DNA of 32,029 nucleotides, taken from positions 1 to 32,029 of the forward strand of contig CACEAZ010000015.1 of the NCBI GenBank assembly GCA_902557655.1, given 5' to 3'. The translations under genes and the position numbers were made by a program. The notes beneath the pieces are model-generated. The model was not told the DNA's origin, did no database searches, and was given only the letters and a program-made list of their open reading frames with translations. Each line of letters begins with the position of its first letter. Position 1 is the first letter of the stretch. Origin of the DNA: an uncultured Bacteroidota bacterium (lineage in GTDB: Bacteria > Bacteroidota > Bacteroidia > Flavobacteriales > Flavobacteriaceae). Shown piece after piece: positions 16,615-24,911 of this stretch.

Positions 16615-18105
16615 ATGAAGAGTCTTTTTGTGTATTTTTTAAGTCTTATTTTTGGATTCAACGCAGCCGATTCAAATGAAATTAACGGGAATTTTGTTTT
16701 TGAAACTGATATAGAAAAAAATGAGCTCTACATATTCAATAACAATCTAGAACTTAATACTTATTCTCTTGAAAGTGGTATTTTAAAATCTTCAATTCAA
16801 ATAATTACAGAAAATTCTGAAGAAATAGAAAACAATACATGGAGTGGTTTATATGAAGCATTTAAATTAAATCCAGATGTTGTAAACGGCCTACTTAGTA
16901 ATCTTTCTCTTAAAAAATTTAACGATAAATTCTATCTTTTTCATGATGGTGGTGGCCTATTTCTTGAAATTGATGGTGAAAATTTAATCAGAAAAGATAA
17001 TAGTTTCCCTTTTATGAATAAGTTCTTTGGTGATTTCATCAATTATGATGGTAAAATTTATCATTTTGGAGGATATGGATTATTTAGAACAAATAACGCA
17101 CTATTATTATTTGACGAAGGAAATTCAAATCAATGGGATGAGATCACAAGTAAAAATAGTGTGCCAGAAGAAATTGAAGACGGAATAGCATCTTTTTCTT
17201 CTTTATTAAATGATAATGACTATTATGTAATTGGAGGAAATAGCTCAAAAAATAATGACCAATTCTATAACCAGTCCATATTAAGATTTAATTTCGAAAG
17301 TTATGAGTGGAAAAACTTAGGAGATATAAATTTAGATTTTTTTAATAATCCTCTTATAATTCCTGCTGAAACATGTTTTTATGTTTTTGGTCAAGATTTT
17401 TTTTATCAAATACAAATATTAAAAGAAAAAATAATAAGATATAATTATAATAATGATTTTAATTATCAATCTGTTGGAAACAAATTCCCTTACAGTAAAG
17501 AAAATAGATCATTTATGTCTATTGATAAAAAAGGAAAGGAATTTGGTGTAATTAATATGCATGAACTTGACAACAAGTATATCCATGCATTTAAACCGCA
17601 TAATGGAAAAACCAACACGTGGATACTTAATAAATTTAAACTGACCAATATTATTGATTTATCATCAAAAAATGAAATTCCCCTTTTCAAAATTGAACAA
17701 TCTAGAAATCAGTTTTTTATTCCACTATTGATTGTATTGTGTATTGTCATAATTAATATTCTTTACAAGGGAATTAAGAAAGATAAGGTAGCTATCCCAG
17801 CCAAACTATATAGTTTTGAAGATGATCAGTTAATGTTTTTAAATACAACAATCAATTTAGACAATAATTCAATTGAAATCATAAAGATGCTTTATGAGAA
17901 TGATTCAATTACAAGTAATGAAATTGTAGCAAGATTGGTTGATAACGGTCTATCCTATGATTATGCTTCAAAAGTTAAAAACAAAATTATCGAATCACTA
18001 AATGAAAAATTTGAATTTATCACAGGATCAACTACACCATTTATAAATATTAGCAAAAGCTCTCAAGACAAAAGAATACAAACCTTGAGTATGCTTAAAA
18101 ACTAG
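16615..18105 (+). CDS. Unrecognised membrane protein: kelch-like ectodomain, one TM helix, winged-helix-like cytoplasmic tail
   Basis: A 496-residue protein I cannot assign to a named family. A probable signal sequence covers residues 1-18. The next 345 residues contain kelch-like blades (KIYHFGGYGLF... followed by LLLFDEG..QWDEI near 145-185; DYYVIGGNS... followed by LRFNFESYEWKNLG near 202-240), suggesting a periplasmic beta-propeller. A single transmembrane helix lies at 367-387 (FFIPLLIVLCIVIINILYK), followed by basic residues consistent with a cytoplasmic side. The remaining 109 residues include a helical region at 419-466 (SIEIIKMLYENDSITSNEIV, then YASKVKNKIIESLNEKF) that looks like a winged helix-turn-helix. 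Inference: a one-component transmembrane sensor, possibly DNA-binding. Its promoter carries tandem repeats. It borders the polysaccharide locus, and its 3' end overlaps the WecA-type gene by 4 bp. Confidence 0.7.
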   Translation: MKSLFVYFLSLIFGFNAADSNEINGNFVFETDIEKNELYIFNNNLELNTYSLESGILKSSIQIITENSEEIENNTWSGLYEAFKLNPDVVNGLLSNLSLKKFNDKFYLFHDGGGLFLEIDGENLIRKDNSFPFMNKFFGDFINYDGKIYHFGGYGLFRTNNALLLFDEGNSNQWDEITSKNSVPEEIEDGIASFSSLLNDNDYYVIGGNSSKNNDQFYNQSILRFNFESYEWKNLGDINLDFFNNPLIIPAETCFYVFGQDFFYQIQILKEKIIRYNYNNDFNYQSVGNKFPYSKENRSFMSIDKKGKEFGVINMHELDNKYIHAFKPHNGKTNTWILNKFKLTNIIDLSSKNEIPLFKIEQSRNQFFIPLLIVLCIVIINILYKGIKKDKVAIPAKLYSFEDDQLMFLNTTINLDNNSIEIIKMLYENDSITSNEIVARLVDNGLSYDYASKVKNKIIESLNEKFEFITGSTTPFINISKSSQDKRIQTLSMLKN

Positions 18106-19196
18106 TTTTTAATTCTCCTTTTCATATATTCAAAGAAAATATACCAAAATAAACTCATGGTAATATATATTATTGTTAGTACTTCTGAATTAAAATTTTG
18201 TTCAATTAAAAATATTACTATGCAATTAAACCAATTAATAAAGGTTAAAAATAATGAGGTAGTTAGATGTGACATACCACTGTCTAATAATATATGATGC
18301 AAATGGTTTCTGTCAACACCAAACGGGGATTTTTTATTTGATATTCTAACTAGAATTACTCTAATTGTATCCAAAACAGGAATTGAGATCATAGATATTG
18401 CAATAACAGGGATGTTTTCAAGTTGTATTGAATATACCTCAACCAATTTAGAGGTTGGTGCACTGGTTATGTAGGTAATAAGGAATGTTGCAATCCAAAA
18501 CCCTATAAATAAAGACCCTGCATCACCAATAAATAATTTTTTTCCTTTCGAAAAATTATATCTAAGAAATATTATACTACATCCAATTATAATTACTGAA
18601 ACAGAATTTAGGGTATAATACCCATTAATATCATTGTTATATAATAATGAAAGGAAAAAGAAAATTGAAAATATTGCAAGATATCCATCAATTCCATCGG
18701 TTAAATTAATTGCATTTATAATTGATAAATAGACAAAATAAGTAAAAAATAATCCAGGAATGAATCCAATATTAAAAATACCTAAAAATCCATTTAAATT
18801 TTGAATAATAGGTAAGGTAGCATTTGAATAGAGTAGCATTAAAATCAAAAAACTTAGGATTATATATTTGTTGAATGCCGAAACCTCAAAAAAATCATCA
18901 TAAAATCCGATTATAGAAACCAGGATTGCTGTACCTACAAGTGGGCTAAAATTAGAAAATTCTATAAAGTCTAAATTGTCCAAGATTAAAGCAGCAACCA
19001 TAATTACAGCCGCATACACAACTCCTGCACCTGTGAATACCAATCCTTTATGGGTAGTCCTTAAATTAGATGATTTTAATAAATTATATCTTTTTGCAAA
19101 TCCAATATATTTTCTAAAAATAAATCTAGATAAAAATATAGTAGCCAGTAGTAAGCCTACATAGTAATATAAAAAAAATGTAAACTCTAAATTCAT
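18102..19196 (-). CDS. WecA/MraY-family undecaprenyl-phosphate N-acetylhexosamine-1-phosphate transferase
   Basis: A polytopic membrane protein of 364 residues with about ten hydrophobic segments. It belongs to the polyprenyl-phosphate N-acetylhexosamine 1-phosphate transferase (PNPT) family, which starts surface glycan synthesis by moving sugar-1-phosphate onto undecaprenyl phosphate. Signature residues: Asp100-Asp101 in GFYDDFF, N161 to D170 in NAINLTDGIDG, FIGDAGS at 222-228, and the sugar-recognition loop HLHH at 298-301, which favours WecA-like over MraY. TTG 19202 is a possible start, but ATG 19196 is preferred. It is divergent from the CpsB-like gene. MraY itself is excluded because no peptidoglycan cluster is nearby. 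The exact sugar is not known. Confidence 0.92.
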   Translation of the reverse strand: MNLEFTFFLYYYVGLLLATIFLSRFIFRKYIGFAKRYNLLKSSNLRTTHKGLVFTGAGVVYAAVIMVAALILDNLDFIEFSNFSPLVGTAILVSIIGFYDDFFEVSAFNKYIILSFLILMLLYSNATLPIIQNLNGFLGIFNIGFIPGLFFTYFVYLSIINAINLTDGIDGYLAIFSIFFFLSLLYNNDINGYYTLNSVSVIIIGCSIIFLRYNFSKGKKLFIGDAGSLFIGFWIATFLITYITSAPTSKLVEVYSIQLENIPVIAISMISIPVLDTIRVILVRISNKKSPFGVDRNHLHHILLDSGMSHLTTSLFLTFINWFNCIVIFLIEQNFNSEVLTIIYITMSLFWYIFFEYMKRRIKN

Positions 19197-19282
19197 ATTC
19201 AAATTTACTAATTAAAATAGTTTATATTATATTGTAAAATAAATTCTTTATAATAATTATCTCTTAGATATAATTTAAATTT

Positions 19283-20011
19283 ATGCTCTTTAACCTTTTT
19301 AAATCAAAGCCAAAATTAAAAGAACTAATACCAAAAGGGTTTGTTGATATTCATTCTCATATTTTAGCTGGAATAGACGATGGGCCTACAAAAATTCAAG
19401 AATCTTTGAATTTAATAAATGAAATGAAAAAAATTGGATTTCAAAAAATTATAGGCACACCACACACATACAATGGTCTATATGACAATACTAATGAAAC
19501 AATTAAAAATAGCTTTAACAACTTAAATGCCAAATTAAATAATGATATCACAGTTTCATATGCCTCAGAATACTTATTAGATATTTCAGTAATTGAAAAA
19601 GCAAAAAAAGAGAAATTACTTACAATAAAAGACAATTACGTGTTAATTGAGATGAGTTTTATTTCAATGCCTATTAATTTTAAAGAAATGATATTTGAAC
19701 TTAAAAAATTAGGTTATATTCCTGTTTTGGCTCACCCGGAAAGATATAGATTCTTGTTTAAAAAACTTAATGTAATTGAAGAAATAAAAAAAATGGGCTG
19801 CTATTTTCAATTAAATTTACTTTCTGCAACTGGGTATTACGGAAATGATATTTCAGCTTTTTGTGATGAATTATTAAAAAACAACTTAATAGACTTTACT
19901 GGAAGTGATATTCATAATATTCACCAGGTGAATTGTTTTAGTAAAAAAATTAAAATTAAAGAACTAAATAAGTTAGAAGAAGCTTTAGAAAATAATCAAT
20001 ATTTTATTTAA
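19283..20011 (+). CDS. CpsB/YwqE-type tyrosine-protein phosphatase (PHP domain)
   Basis: A 242-residue manganese-dependent phosphatase of the PHP fold that removes phosphate from the tyrosine tail of polysaccharide co-polymerase kinases. Metal-binding signatures are all present: His24-x-His26 in VDIHSHILAGIDDGP, His61 in GTPHTYN, LAHPERYRF, and GSDIHNI near the end. Its gene converges on the Wzc-like kinase gene with 14 bp between stop codons, an arrangement that pairs enzyme and substrate. The N-terminus FNLFKSKPKLKEL is short and lacks a signal peptide, so it acts in the cytoplasm. Confidence 0.93.
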   Translation: MLFNLFKSKPKLKELIPKGFVDIHSHILAGIDDGPTKIQESLNLINEMKKIGFQKIIGTPHTYNGLYDNTNETIKNSFNNLNAKLNNDITVSYASEYLLDISVIEKAKKEKLLTIKDNYVLIEMSFISMPINFKEMIFELKKLGYIPVLAHPERYRFLFKKLNVIEEIKKMGCYFQLNLLSATGYYGNDISAFCDELLKNNLIDFTGSDIHNIHQVNCFSKKIKIKELNKLEEALENNQYFI

Positions 20012-20025
20012 GAAATTAAATTATA

Positions 20026-22392
20026 CTATTCATCCTCTGAATAACCGTATCCATAACCATAATTATACTGATATCCATACTTATATCCGTACTGATATCC
20101 GTATTTATAACCATATGAAGTACTTGAGCCAACAGAATTTAAAATAATATTCATATTTTTTAACTTGTCTTCATTTTTACATTCATTAATGTAATCGGTA
20201 AGTTGAATATCAGTATAATTTGATCTAACAACATAAGCAGTAGCATCAATATATTTTGATATCTCGAAAGTATCTGAGACAAGCACACAAGGTGCAGAAT
20301 CAATAACTATATAATCATAAATCAACTTTAATTCATCTATCAATTTTGCAAATTTATTAGAAGACAAAAGCTCATTCGGATTTGGAGGTATTGAGCCGGA
20401 AAGCATTATCTCTAAATTACCTTGTTTGATAAGGTACTTTTTAAAATCGGTTTCATTTTTATAAATATAATCAGACAAACCAGCGACCTTGTTCTTATCA
20501 AGGTTTAAAAATTTATGTATCTGAGGGTTTCTCAAATCAGCACCAATTAAAAGAACTTTATTTTCAGGTGAGCTTAGGTTAGCAGCTAAATTAACCGAAA
20601 CGATAGTTTTACCCTCACCCTTTATCGACGATGTAACTAAAATAGTTTTATTTTTATCTTTATTTGTATCCTTAAATAATATAAAATTTAAATTAGCAAT
20701 TGTAATTCTAATACTTTCCGAAAGAATATTTCTAGAAGAACTTGTTAAATTAAATGATTTTAATATTTCATCTGCTTTAATATAAGGGATTTGACCAATT
20801 ACGGGAATGTCATTTAGAAACTTAGAAATCTGGTCCTTTGTGTGAATCTTTGTATCTAATGTGAGCCAAATAAATAAAACAATAAATGGAAACGCAATAC
20901 CAAAAGCAAAGGAAAATAGATATATGAACTTAGGGTTTGGTGAAATTGGATAAATAGAGGTGTTTGCAGGATCAATAACTTTAATTGAAGGAGAGGTTAC
21001 CGCAAAATTAATAGAAGCTTCTTCTTTTTTTTGAAGAAGCAACACAAATATAGCTTCCTTGACCGACTGTTCTCTTTCGATTGATCTCAATATTTTTTCA
21101 TCCTCTGGTAAGGCTAGTACTTTATCTAAATATTGATCACTTTTGTCCATTAATAAATTCTTATTCAGATTAAGTTGTGATTCAAATGCTTTGATCGATT
21201 GGATGATATTTTCCTTAATTATCTTAATATTATTTGAATAAGCATTTAAAACAGGATTGTTTTCTCCAGCACCAAAACTTACTTTATTTTTTTCGATAAT
21301 TAGTTGGTTGAATTGAACAATTAGGTTATTGAGGCTCTCATCTTCAAGACCAATATTAACCGGTAATAATTCTGCTTCCTCACTATTTAGAGTTTCAAAA
21401 AGTAATTGCAGTATTTCAATTTGGGTACTTACAGAAAGTAATTGCTCTTCAAATCCCATTTTTTGATTTATAGATATTTTTGCAGATTCCCCTATCTCAA
21501 TAAGTTGATTATCAATTTTAAATTGTTGCTTTGCACTTTCAACCGATTCCAAATCTTTTGTAATGTCATTAATCCTGTTGTTTACAAAATCAATTGTTCT
21601 TTTTGAATTTAGCCTTCTATCATTAATTCCATCCAAGTCAAATAAATCAACCAATTTGTTAAGAATATTTGAATTTTTAGTTATTGAATTCCCTCTTAGG
21701 GTCAGAGAAAGAATATCACTGTCGTTACCAACCGACTTAACAATTATACTTTCTTTGTATGAAGAAACAGTATTTTTAAAAGGAAAAATTTCTAGTCTAA
21801 ATGATTTATCAAATAAATCTGATACGTTATTTAGTTCATTTACACCAAAATAGAATGGTAAATCTAGACCTGAGGAGTTATATTTATCAGTAGCGTACTC
21901 TTTTTCATTAATATTATCAATAATTTTTATGCCATCTTCACTTATATAAATATCATACTGATTAAGTTCTTGAGTTTGGGTTAAAAAATCTTTATCAACA
22001 ATTAATGTATGATCTGAGCCATCAATCCAATTATCGGGATTTATTTCGTGAAGCTTATTATAATTTAAATCATAGTGTTTTAATTGTAAATTAAGTTTAT
22101 TTACAACTTTACCAATTAGGTTAGTTGATTTTAACAACTCAATTTCATTTTCTAAATTTATCATTGACCTATTGAATATTGTCATAGCCGTTGGCAATGC
22201 TAAATCTCTTTCCTGATCTAGCACCTTTATTTTTGCATTTGTTTCAAATACAACTGGTGTATATCTGATATAAGTAAATGCTAGTGCAGTGAAAATAAAT
22301 ACTGAAATAACAAAAAAGGGCCAAAAACTCAAATATCTAAAAATTTCAGACTTTAATTCAGCAGCATCGAATTGATTTTTTTTATCCACCAT
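20026..22392 (-). CDS. Wzc-type polysaccharide co-polymerase / tyrosine autokinase with alternating-tyrosine tail
   Basis: A 788-residue inner-membrane protein controlling chain length and export of capsule or exopolysaccharide. A Wzz domain follows the first TM helix (about 18-40). A long periplasmic region with predicted coiled coils comes next, then the second TM near 488-513 after the proline-rich segment. The cytoplasmic BY-kinase domain has Walker A (SSIKGEGKT), Walker A' (LLIGADLRNPQ) and Walker B (YIVIDSAPC). The tail has tyrosine at every second residue from 760 to 784 (13 in all) and ends SEDE; such clusters are the autophosphorylation sites in this family. It shares a strand with the Wza-like lipoprotein gene 2 bp upstream and converges on the PHP phosphatase gene. 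Confidence 0.95.
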   Translation of the reverse strand: MVDKKNQFDAAELKSEIFRYLSFWPFFVISVFIFTALAFTYIRYTPVVFETNAKIKVLDQERDLALPTAMTIFNRSMINLENEIELLKSTNLIGKVVNKLNLQLKHYDLNYNKLHEINPDNWIDGSDHTLIVDKDFLTQTQELNQYDIYISEDGIKIIDNINEKEYATDKYNSSGLDLPFYFGVNELNNVSDLFDKSFRLEIFPFKNTVSSYKESIIVKSVGNDSDILSLTLRGNSITKNSNILNKLVDLFDLDGINDRRLNSKRTIDFVNNRINDITKDLESVESAKQQFKIDNQLIEIGESAKISINQKMGFEEQLLSVSTQIEILQLLFETLNSEEAELLPVNIGLEDESLNNLIVQFNQLIIEKNKVSFGAGENNPVLNAYSNNIKIIKENIIQSIKAFESQLNLNKNLLMDKSDQYLDKVLALPEDEKILRSIEREQSVKEAIFVLLLQKKEEASINFAVTSPSIKVIDPANTSIYPISPNPKFIYLFSFAFGIAFPFIVLFIWLTLDTKIHTKDQISKFLNDIPVIGQIPYIKADEILKSFNLTSSSRNILSESIRITIANLNFILFKDTNKDKNKTILVTSSIKGEGKTIVSVNLAANLSSPENKVLLIGADLRNPQIHKFLNLDKNKVAGLSDYIYKNETDFKKYLIKQGNLEIMLSGSIPPNPNELLSSNKFAKLIDELKLIYDYIVIDSAPCVLVSDTFEISKYIDATAYVVRSNYTDIQLTDYINECKNEDKLKNMNIILNSVGSSTSYGYKYGYQYGYKYGYQYNYGYGYGYSEDE
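20067..20114 (-). repeat. 24-bp tandem duplication encoding the YGYKYGYQ octapeptide repeats of the Wzc tail
   Basis: Two adjacent 24-base units (20067-20090 and 20091-20114) agree at 20 of 24 positions and encode YGYKYGYQ twice (residues 760-775). The remaining alternating segment continues as YNYGYGYGY. The unit is a multiple of three, so slippage changes tyrosine number without breaking the frame. Confidence 0.75.
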
Positions 22393-22394
22393 CT

Positions 22395-23165
22395 TTAATT
22401 CTGAATTACAATTATTGAAGATAAAATAAAAGATAATAAACTAATTAGTGTCCCTGAATTTCCAATTATTCCTGCATTTTTAACTTTTGTATTGTTAGGA
22501 TTAACTATTATGATATCATTGTTTTTCAACAAGTAGTAATCAGAGCTTACAAGATTTCCTGAGGTTAAATCTACATCAAAAGTATTTCTTTTATTATCTA
22601 CTTCTCTTATGATTTTAATATTTTTTCTGTTTGCGGTGATTTCTAACCCGCCAGAAAGGCTAATAGCCTGGAAAATATTAATATGGTTTTCAAAAAAATT
22701 ATATGTGCCAGGCCTTTTGACATCCCCAATAACGGTTATTCTTGCATTGAGTAGTCTAACGTGTACGGTGTGATCGGTTAACTGATTTCCGTCTAATAAT
22801 AGTTTATATATTAAATTCTCAATCTCATTTGTTGATTTATCAACTACATTAACTTTACCTAAAACAGGAAAGTTTATATTTCCATCTATATCAACTAAGT
22901 AACCTTGAAGTTTAAGCATTTCTGGTGAAGATGCAGCAATTCCTGTAGAAATTATGTTGTTATATAGAATGCTGGTTTCTTCACTAAGTGTTCTGACAGT
23001 AATTTTTAATATATCGTTAGGCTTGATAAGAATTTCTTCGTAAGTAAAATTTTCAGTATCTAAATTATCAGAGTTTTGCAATAATAAAACTGATTTTTTA
23101 GATGAGCATGAGCTTATCAATAAAAAACAAAGTAAAAAACAAAGTAAAAAAGGGTGTTTTTTCAT
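22395..23165 (-). CDS. Wza-type polysaccharide export lipoprotein
   Basis: A 256-residue outer-membrane lipoprotein. The signal peptide ends in the lipobox LISSC with Cys20 as the lipidated residue. A Poly_export domain follows (NDILKITVRTLSEE near 53-66, GYLVDIDGNINFPVLGKVNV near 87-106), then a SLBB domain (ITVIGDVKRPGTYNF near 138-152, SLSGGLEITANRKNI). A hydrophobic C-terminal segment (TLISLLSFILSSIIVI) is common in Bacteroidota versions. It is half the size of E. coli Wza. It lies 2 bp upstream of the Wzc-like gene, and the two form one export unit. Confidence 0.93.
   Translation of the reverse strand: MKKHPFLLCFLLCFLLISSCSSKKSVLLLQNSDNLDTENFTYEEILIKPNDILKITVRTLSEETSILYNNIISTGIAASSPEMLKLQGYLVDIDGNINFPVLGKVNVVDKSTNEIENLIYKLLLDGNQLTDHTVHVRLLNARITVIGDVKRPGTYNFFENHINIFQAISLSGGLEITANRKNIKIIREVDNKRNTFDVDLTSGNLVSSDYYLLKNNDIIIVNPNNTKVKNAGIIGNSGTLISLLSFILSSIIVIQN
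23127..23150 (-). repeat. 12-bp perfect tandem repeat within the Wza-like signal peptide
   Basis: ACAAAGTAAAAA occurs twice back to back (23127-23138, 23139-23150) on the plus strand. On the coding strand it encodes the duplicated Phe-Leu-Leu-Cys of the signal peptide core (FLLCFLLCFLL). The unit is in frame, so copy-number change alters signal-peptide length only. Confidence 0.7.
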
Positions 23166-23178
23166 TTAATTAATCATA

Positions 23179-24237
23179 TTGGGAGAGCGAAAATACAAAA
23201 ATTTAAATACTTTTATAAAAATTATATTTTTTTTGGATAAAACAGAATTTAAAAAATCAAATTTAAATAACATTCTTACAAAGATTCTCTTTAAAAAAAA
23301 AGGTTTTTTTGATTTAAGATCTTCAACTTGGGATGAACTTTTAAAAAAATCAAGTTCACAGTTAGTCCTTCCATCTTTTTATATTGCGCTTAGTAAACAA
23401 AAAAAAATAAATGCAAATGGTGAACTTTTAAAATACTGCAGAAAAATTTATGAACTTAATTTTGCCAGAAATGAGCAGCTCTTAATTGAATTAAAGGAAA
23501 TTTCATCAATTTTAAATCAGAATAAAATAAATTATATTTTTTTAAAAGGATCTGCATTACTTATATCAAAATGTTATGTCAATTTAGACAGAATGATTGG
23601 AGACATAGACATATTAGTGGGCAAAATGGACTTAATTAGAGCGGCTAAGGTTTTAAAAGAAGTGAATTATAAATCTAAGACTGACATAATTTTTTCATAT
23701 CAAAAACATTATCCTAGATTAATAAATAAAAAAAAATTATTTGCAATTGAATTACACAGGGATTTGCTCGATAATAATAAAAATCTATTAATGGCTGAGG
23801 AAGTTCTAAATTCTAAAGTTTATTACGATAATATGCCTGTCGCGTCTTCATATTTCCAGGCTCTTAATATTATTTATAATTTTCAGATTAATGATTTTGG
23901 CTATAACACATGTGAATTTAACATAAGGGCATTAATCGATTTAAACGAACTATATTCAAAGTTTAAAATAAAAAGTTTACCAGTCAATAAATATATAAAA
24001 AGGGTTCATTTGCAATTTAAAAAATACAATAATAAACGATTAATTTTAGGCATTAACAAGGTTAAAGAAAATAAAATAAATAGATTTAGAATTTTATTAA
24101 AAAAAAGAATAAAATTATATAATCGCGTAGATTTTTTAATTAGTTTTACACTTTCTAAAATTCCAAAAAGAATATCACAGATTAAAGAGTTTATTTACAA
24201 CAAAAAATATAGAAATATAATATTTAGAAGAAATTAA
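23179..24237 (+). CDS. Nucleotidyltransferase-fold protein (NTP_transf_5 type) in polysaccharide locus
   Basis: Up to 352 residues, with N-terminus uncertain. The only early start-like codons are TTG at 23179 and TTG at 23233; no ATG occurs near the beginning. The minimal nucleotidyltransferase core is visible: KGSAL at 123-127 and the metal-binding GDIDILV at 141-147, preceded by the helix NEQLLIELKEISSILNQNKINYIFL. This matches the PF14907-like nucleotidyltransferase family often found in surface-sugar clusters; its substrate is unknown. The C-terminus is very Lys/Arg/Ile-rich. It is divergent from the Wza-like gene with 13 bp between, and one base separates its stop from the formyltransferase start, so the two are translationally linked. 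Confidence 0.75.
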   Translation: MGERKYKNLNTFIKIIFFLDKTEFKKSNLNNILTKILFKKKGFFDLRSSTWDELLKKSSSQLVLPSFYIALSKQKKINANGELLKYCRKIYELNFARNEQLLIELKEISSILNQNKINYIFLKGSALLISKCYVNLDRMIGDIDILVGKMDLIRAAKVLKEVNYKSKTDIIFSYQKHYPRLINKKKLFAIELHRDLLDNNKNLLMAEEVLNSKVYYDNMPVASSYFQALNIIYNFQINDFGYNTCEFNIRALIDLNELYSKFKIKSLPVNKYIKRVHLQFKKYNNKRLILGINKVKENKINRFRILLKKRIKLYNRVDFLISFTLSKIPKRISQIKEFIYNKKYRNIIFRRN

Positions 24238-24238
24238 A

Positions 24239-24907
24239 GTGCTTAAAATTGGGTTAATATCATATAACACTAATCATCTAAAATCTGAAGAAGTATTTAA
24301 TAATATAATCTCTAAGAAATACGAACTTACAGTTTTTTTACTTCCTTTTATGGAAAGAAAAATTAGAGATGTGTTATTCAAGCACAGACCTGATCAATCT
24401 AAAGCACAAAATCTTGGTTTAATTGCCACAAAAAATAATATTAAAGTTATTTATTGTAAAAATGATCTAGATATATACAATGGGCTAGATTACTACCTAA
24501 TTCTAGGAGCAGGAATAATCTCAAAAGAATGTATTAAGGGCAAAAAAATAATAAATTGTCATCCGGGAATTATACCCTCAGTGCGAGGTTTAGACTCTTT
24601 TAAATTTTCAATATTAAATAATATTAGATTGGGAATTACTCTACACTACATTGATGAAAACGTAGACGAAGGTGAATTAATTTCTACATTTCAAACACCT
24701 GTATACAAGAATGATACATTAAAAACTCTCGCAAAAAGACATTATGAAAATGAAATACGAATACTCTCTAATTTTGAAGAATTCATAAATAATAATCAAT
24801 TTTTAAAAGAAACTTTTGAAAAATTACCAGCCACAAGAAGGATGTCAAAAGAATTAGAAGAGATGATGCTTTTAAGAGCAAAAGAATATATTGAAAATTT
24901 TAGTTGA
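24239..24907 (+). CDS. Formyltransferase-fold enzyme, possible amino-sugar N-formyltransferase
   Basis: A 222-residue protein starting at GTG one base after the preceding stop. The formyltransferase catalytic triad is in place: Asn106 and His108 in INCHPGIIPSVRGLD, and Asp143 in YIDENVDEGELI. The fold is that of PurN, Fmt and the sugar N-formyltransferases, which use N10-formyltetrahydrofolate. It lacks the C-terminal domain of methionyl-tRNA formyltransferase. The polysaccharide context argues for formylation of a nucleotide-linked amino sugar, but this is inference: no dTDP-sugar aminotransferase is in the window. It converges on the sugar transferase gene, leaving 4 bp. Confidence 0.8.
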   Translation: MLKIGLISYNTNHLKSEEVFNNIISKKYELTVFLLPFMERKIRDVLFKHRPDQSKAQNLGLIATKNNIKVIYCKNDLDIYNGLDYYLILGAGIISKECIKGKKIINCHPGIIPSVRGLDSFKFSILNNIRLGITLHYIDENVDEGELISTFQTPVYKNDTLKTLAKRHYENEIRILSNFEEFINNNQFLKETFEKLPATRRMSKELEEMMLLRAKEYIENFS

Positions 24908-24911
24908 GGAA

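Noticed and set aside
18102-19196. Reading the PNPT enzyme as MraY
   Set aside because: The HLHH loop and polysaccharide neighbourhood fit WecA-like enzymes, and no mur genes are nearby.
19200-19207. TAAATTTG on the minus strand as promoter of the WecA-type gene
   Set aside because: It lies only 4 bp upstream of the preferred ATG, too close to yield a usable transcript start.
24239-24907. Reading the formyltransferase as methionyl-tRNA formyltransferase (fmt)
   Set aside because: It lacks the C-terminal tRNA-binding domain and is about 90 residues too short; the context is glycan synthesis.
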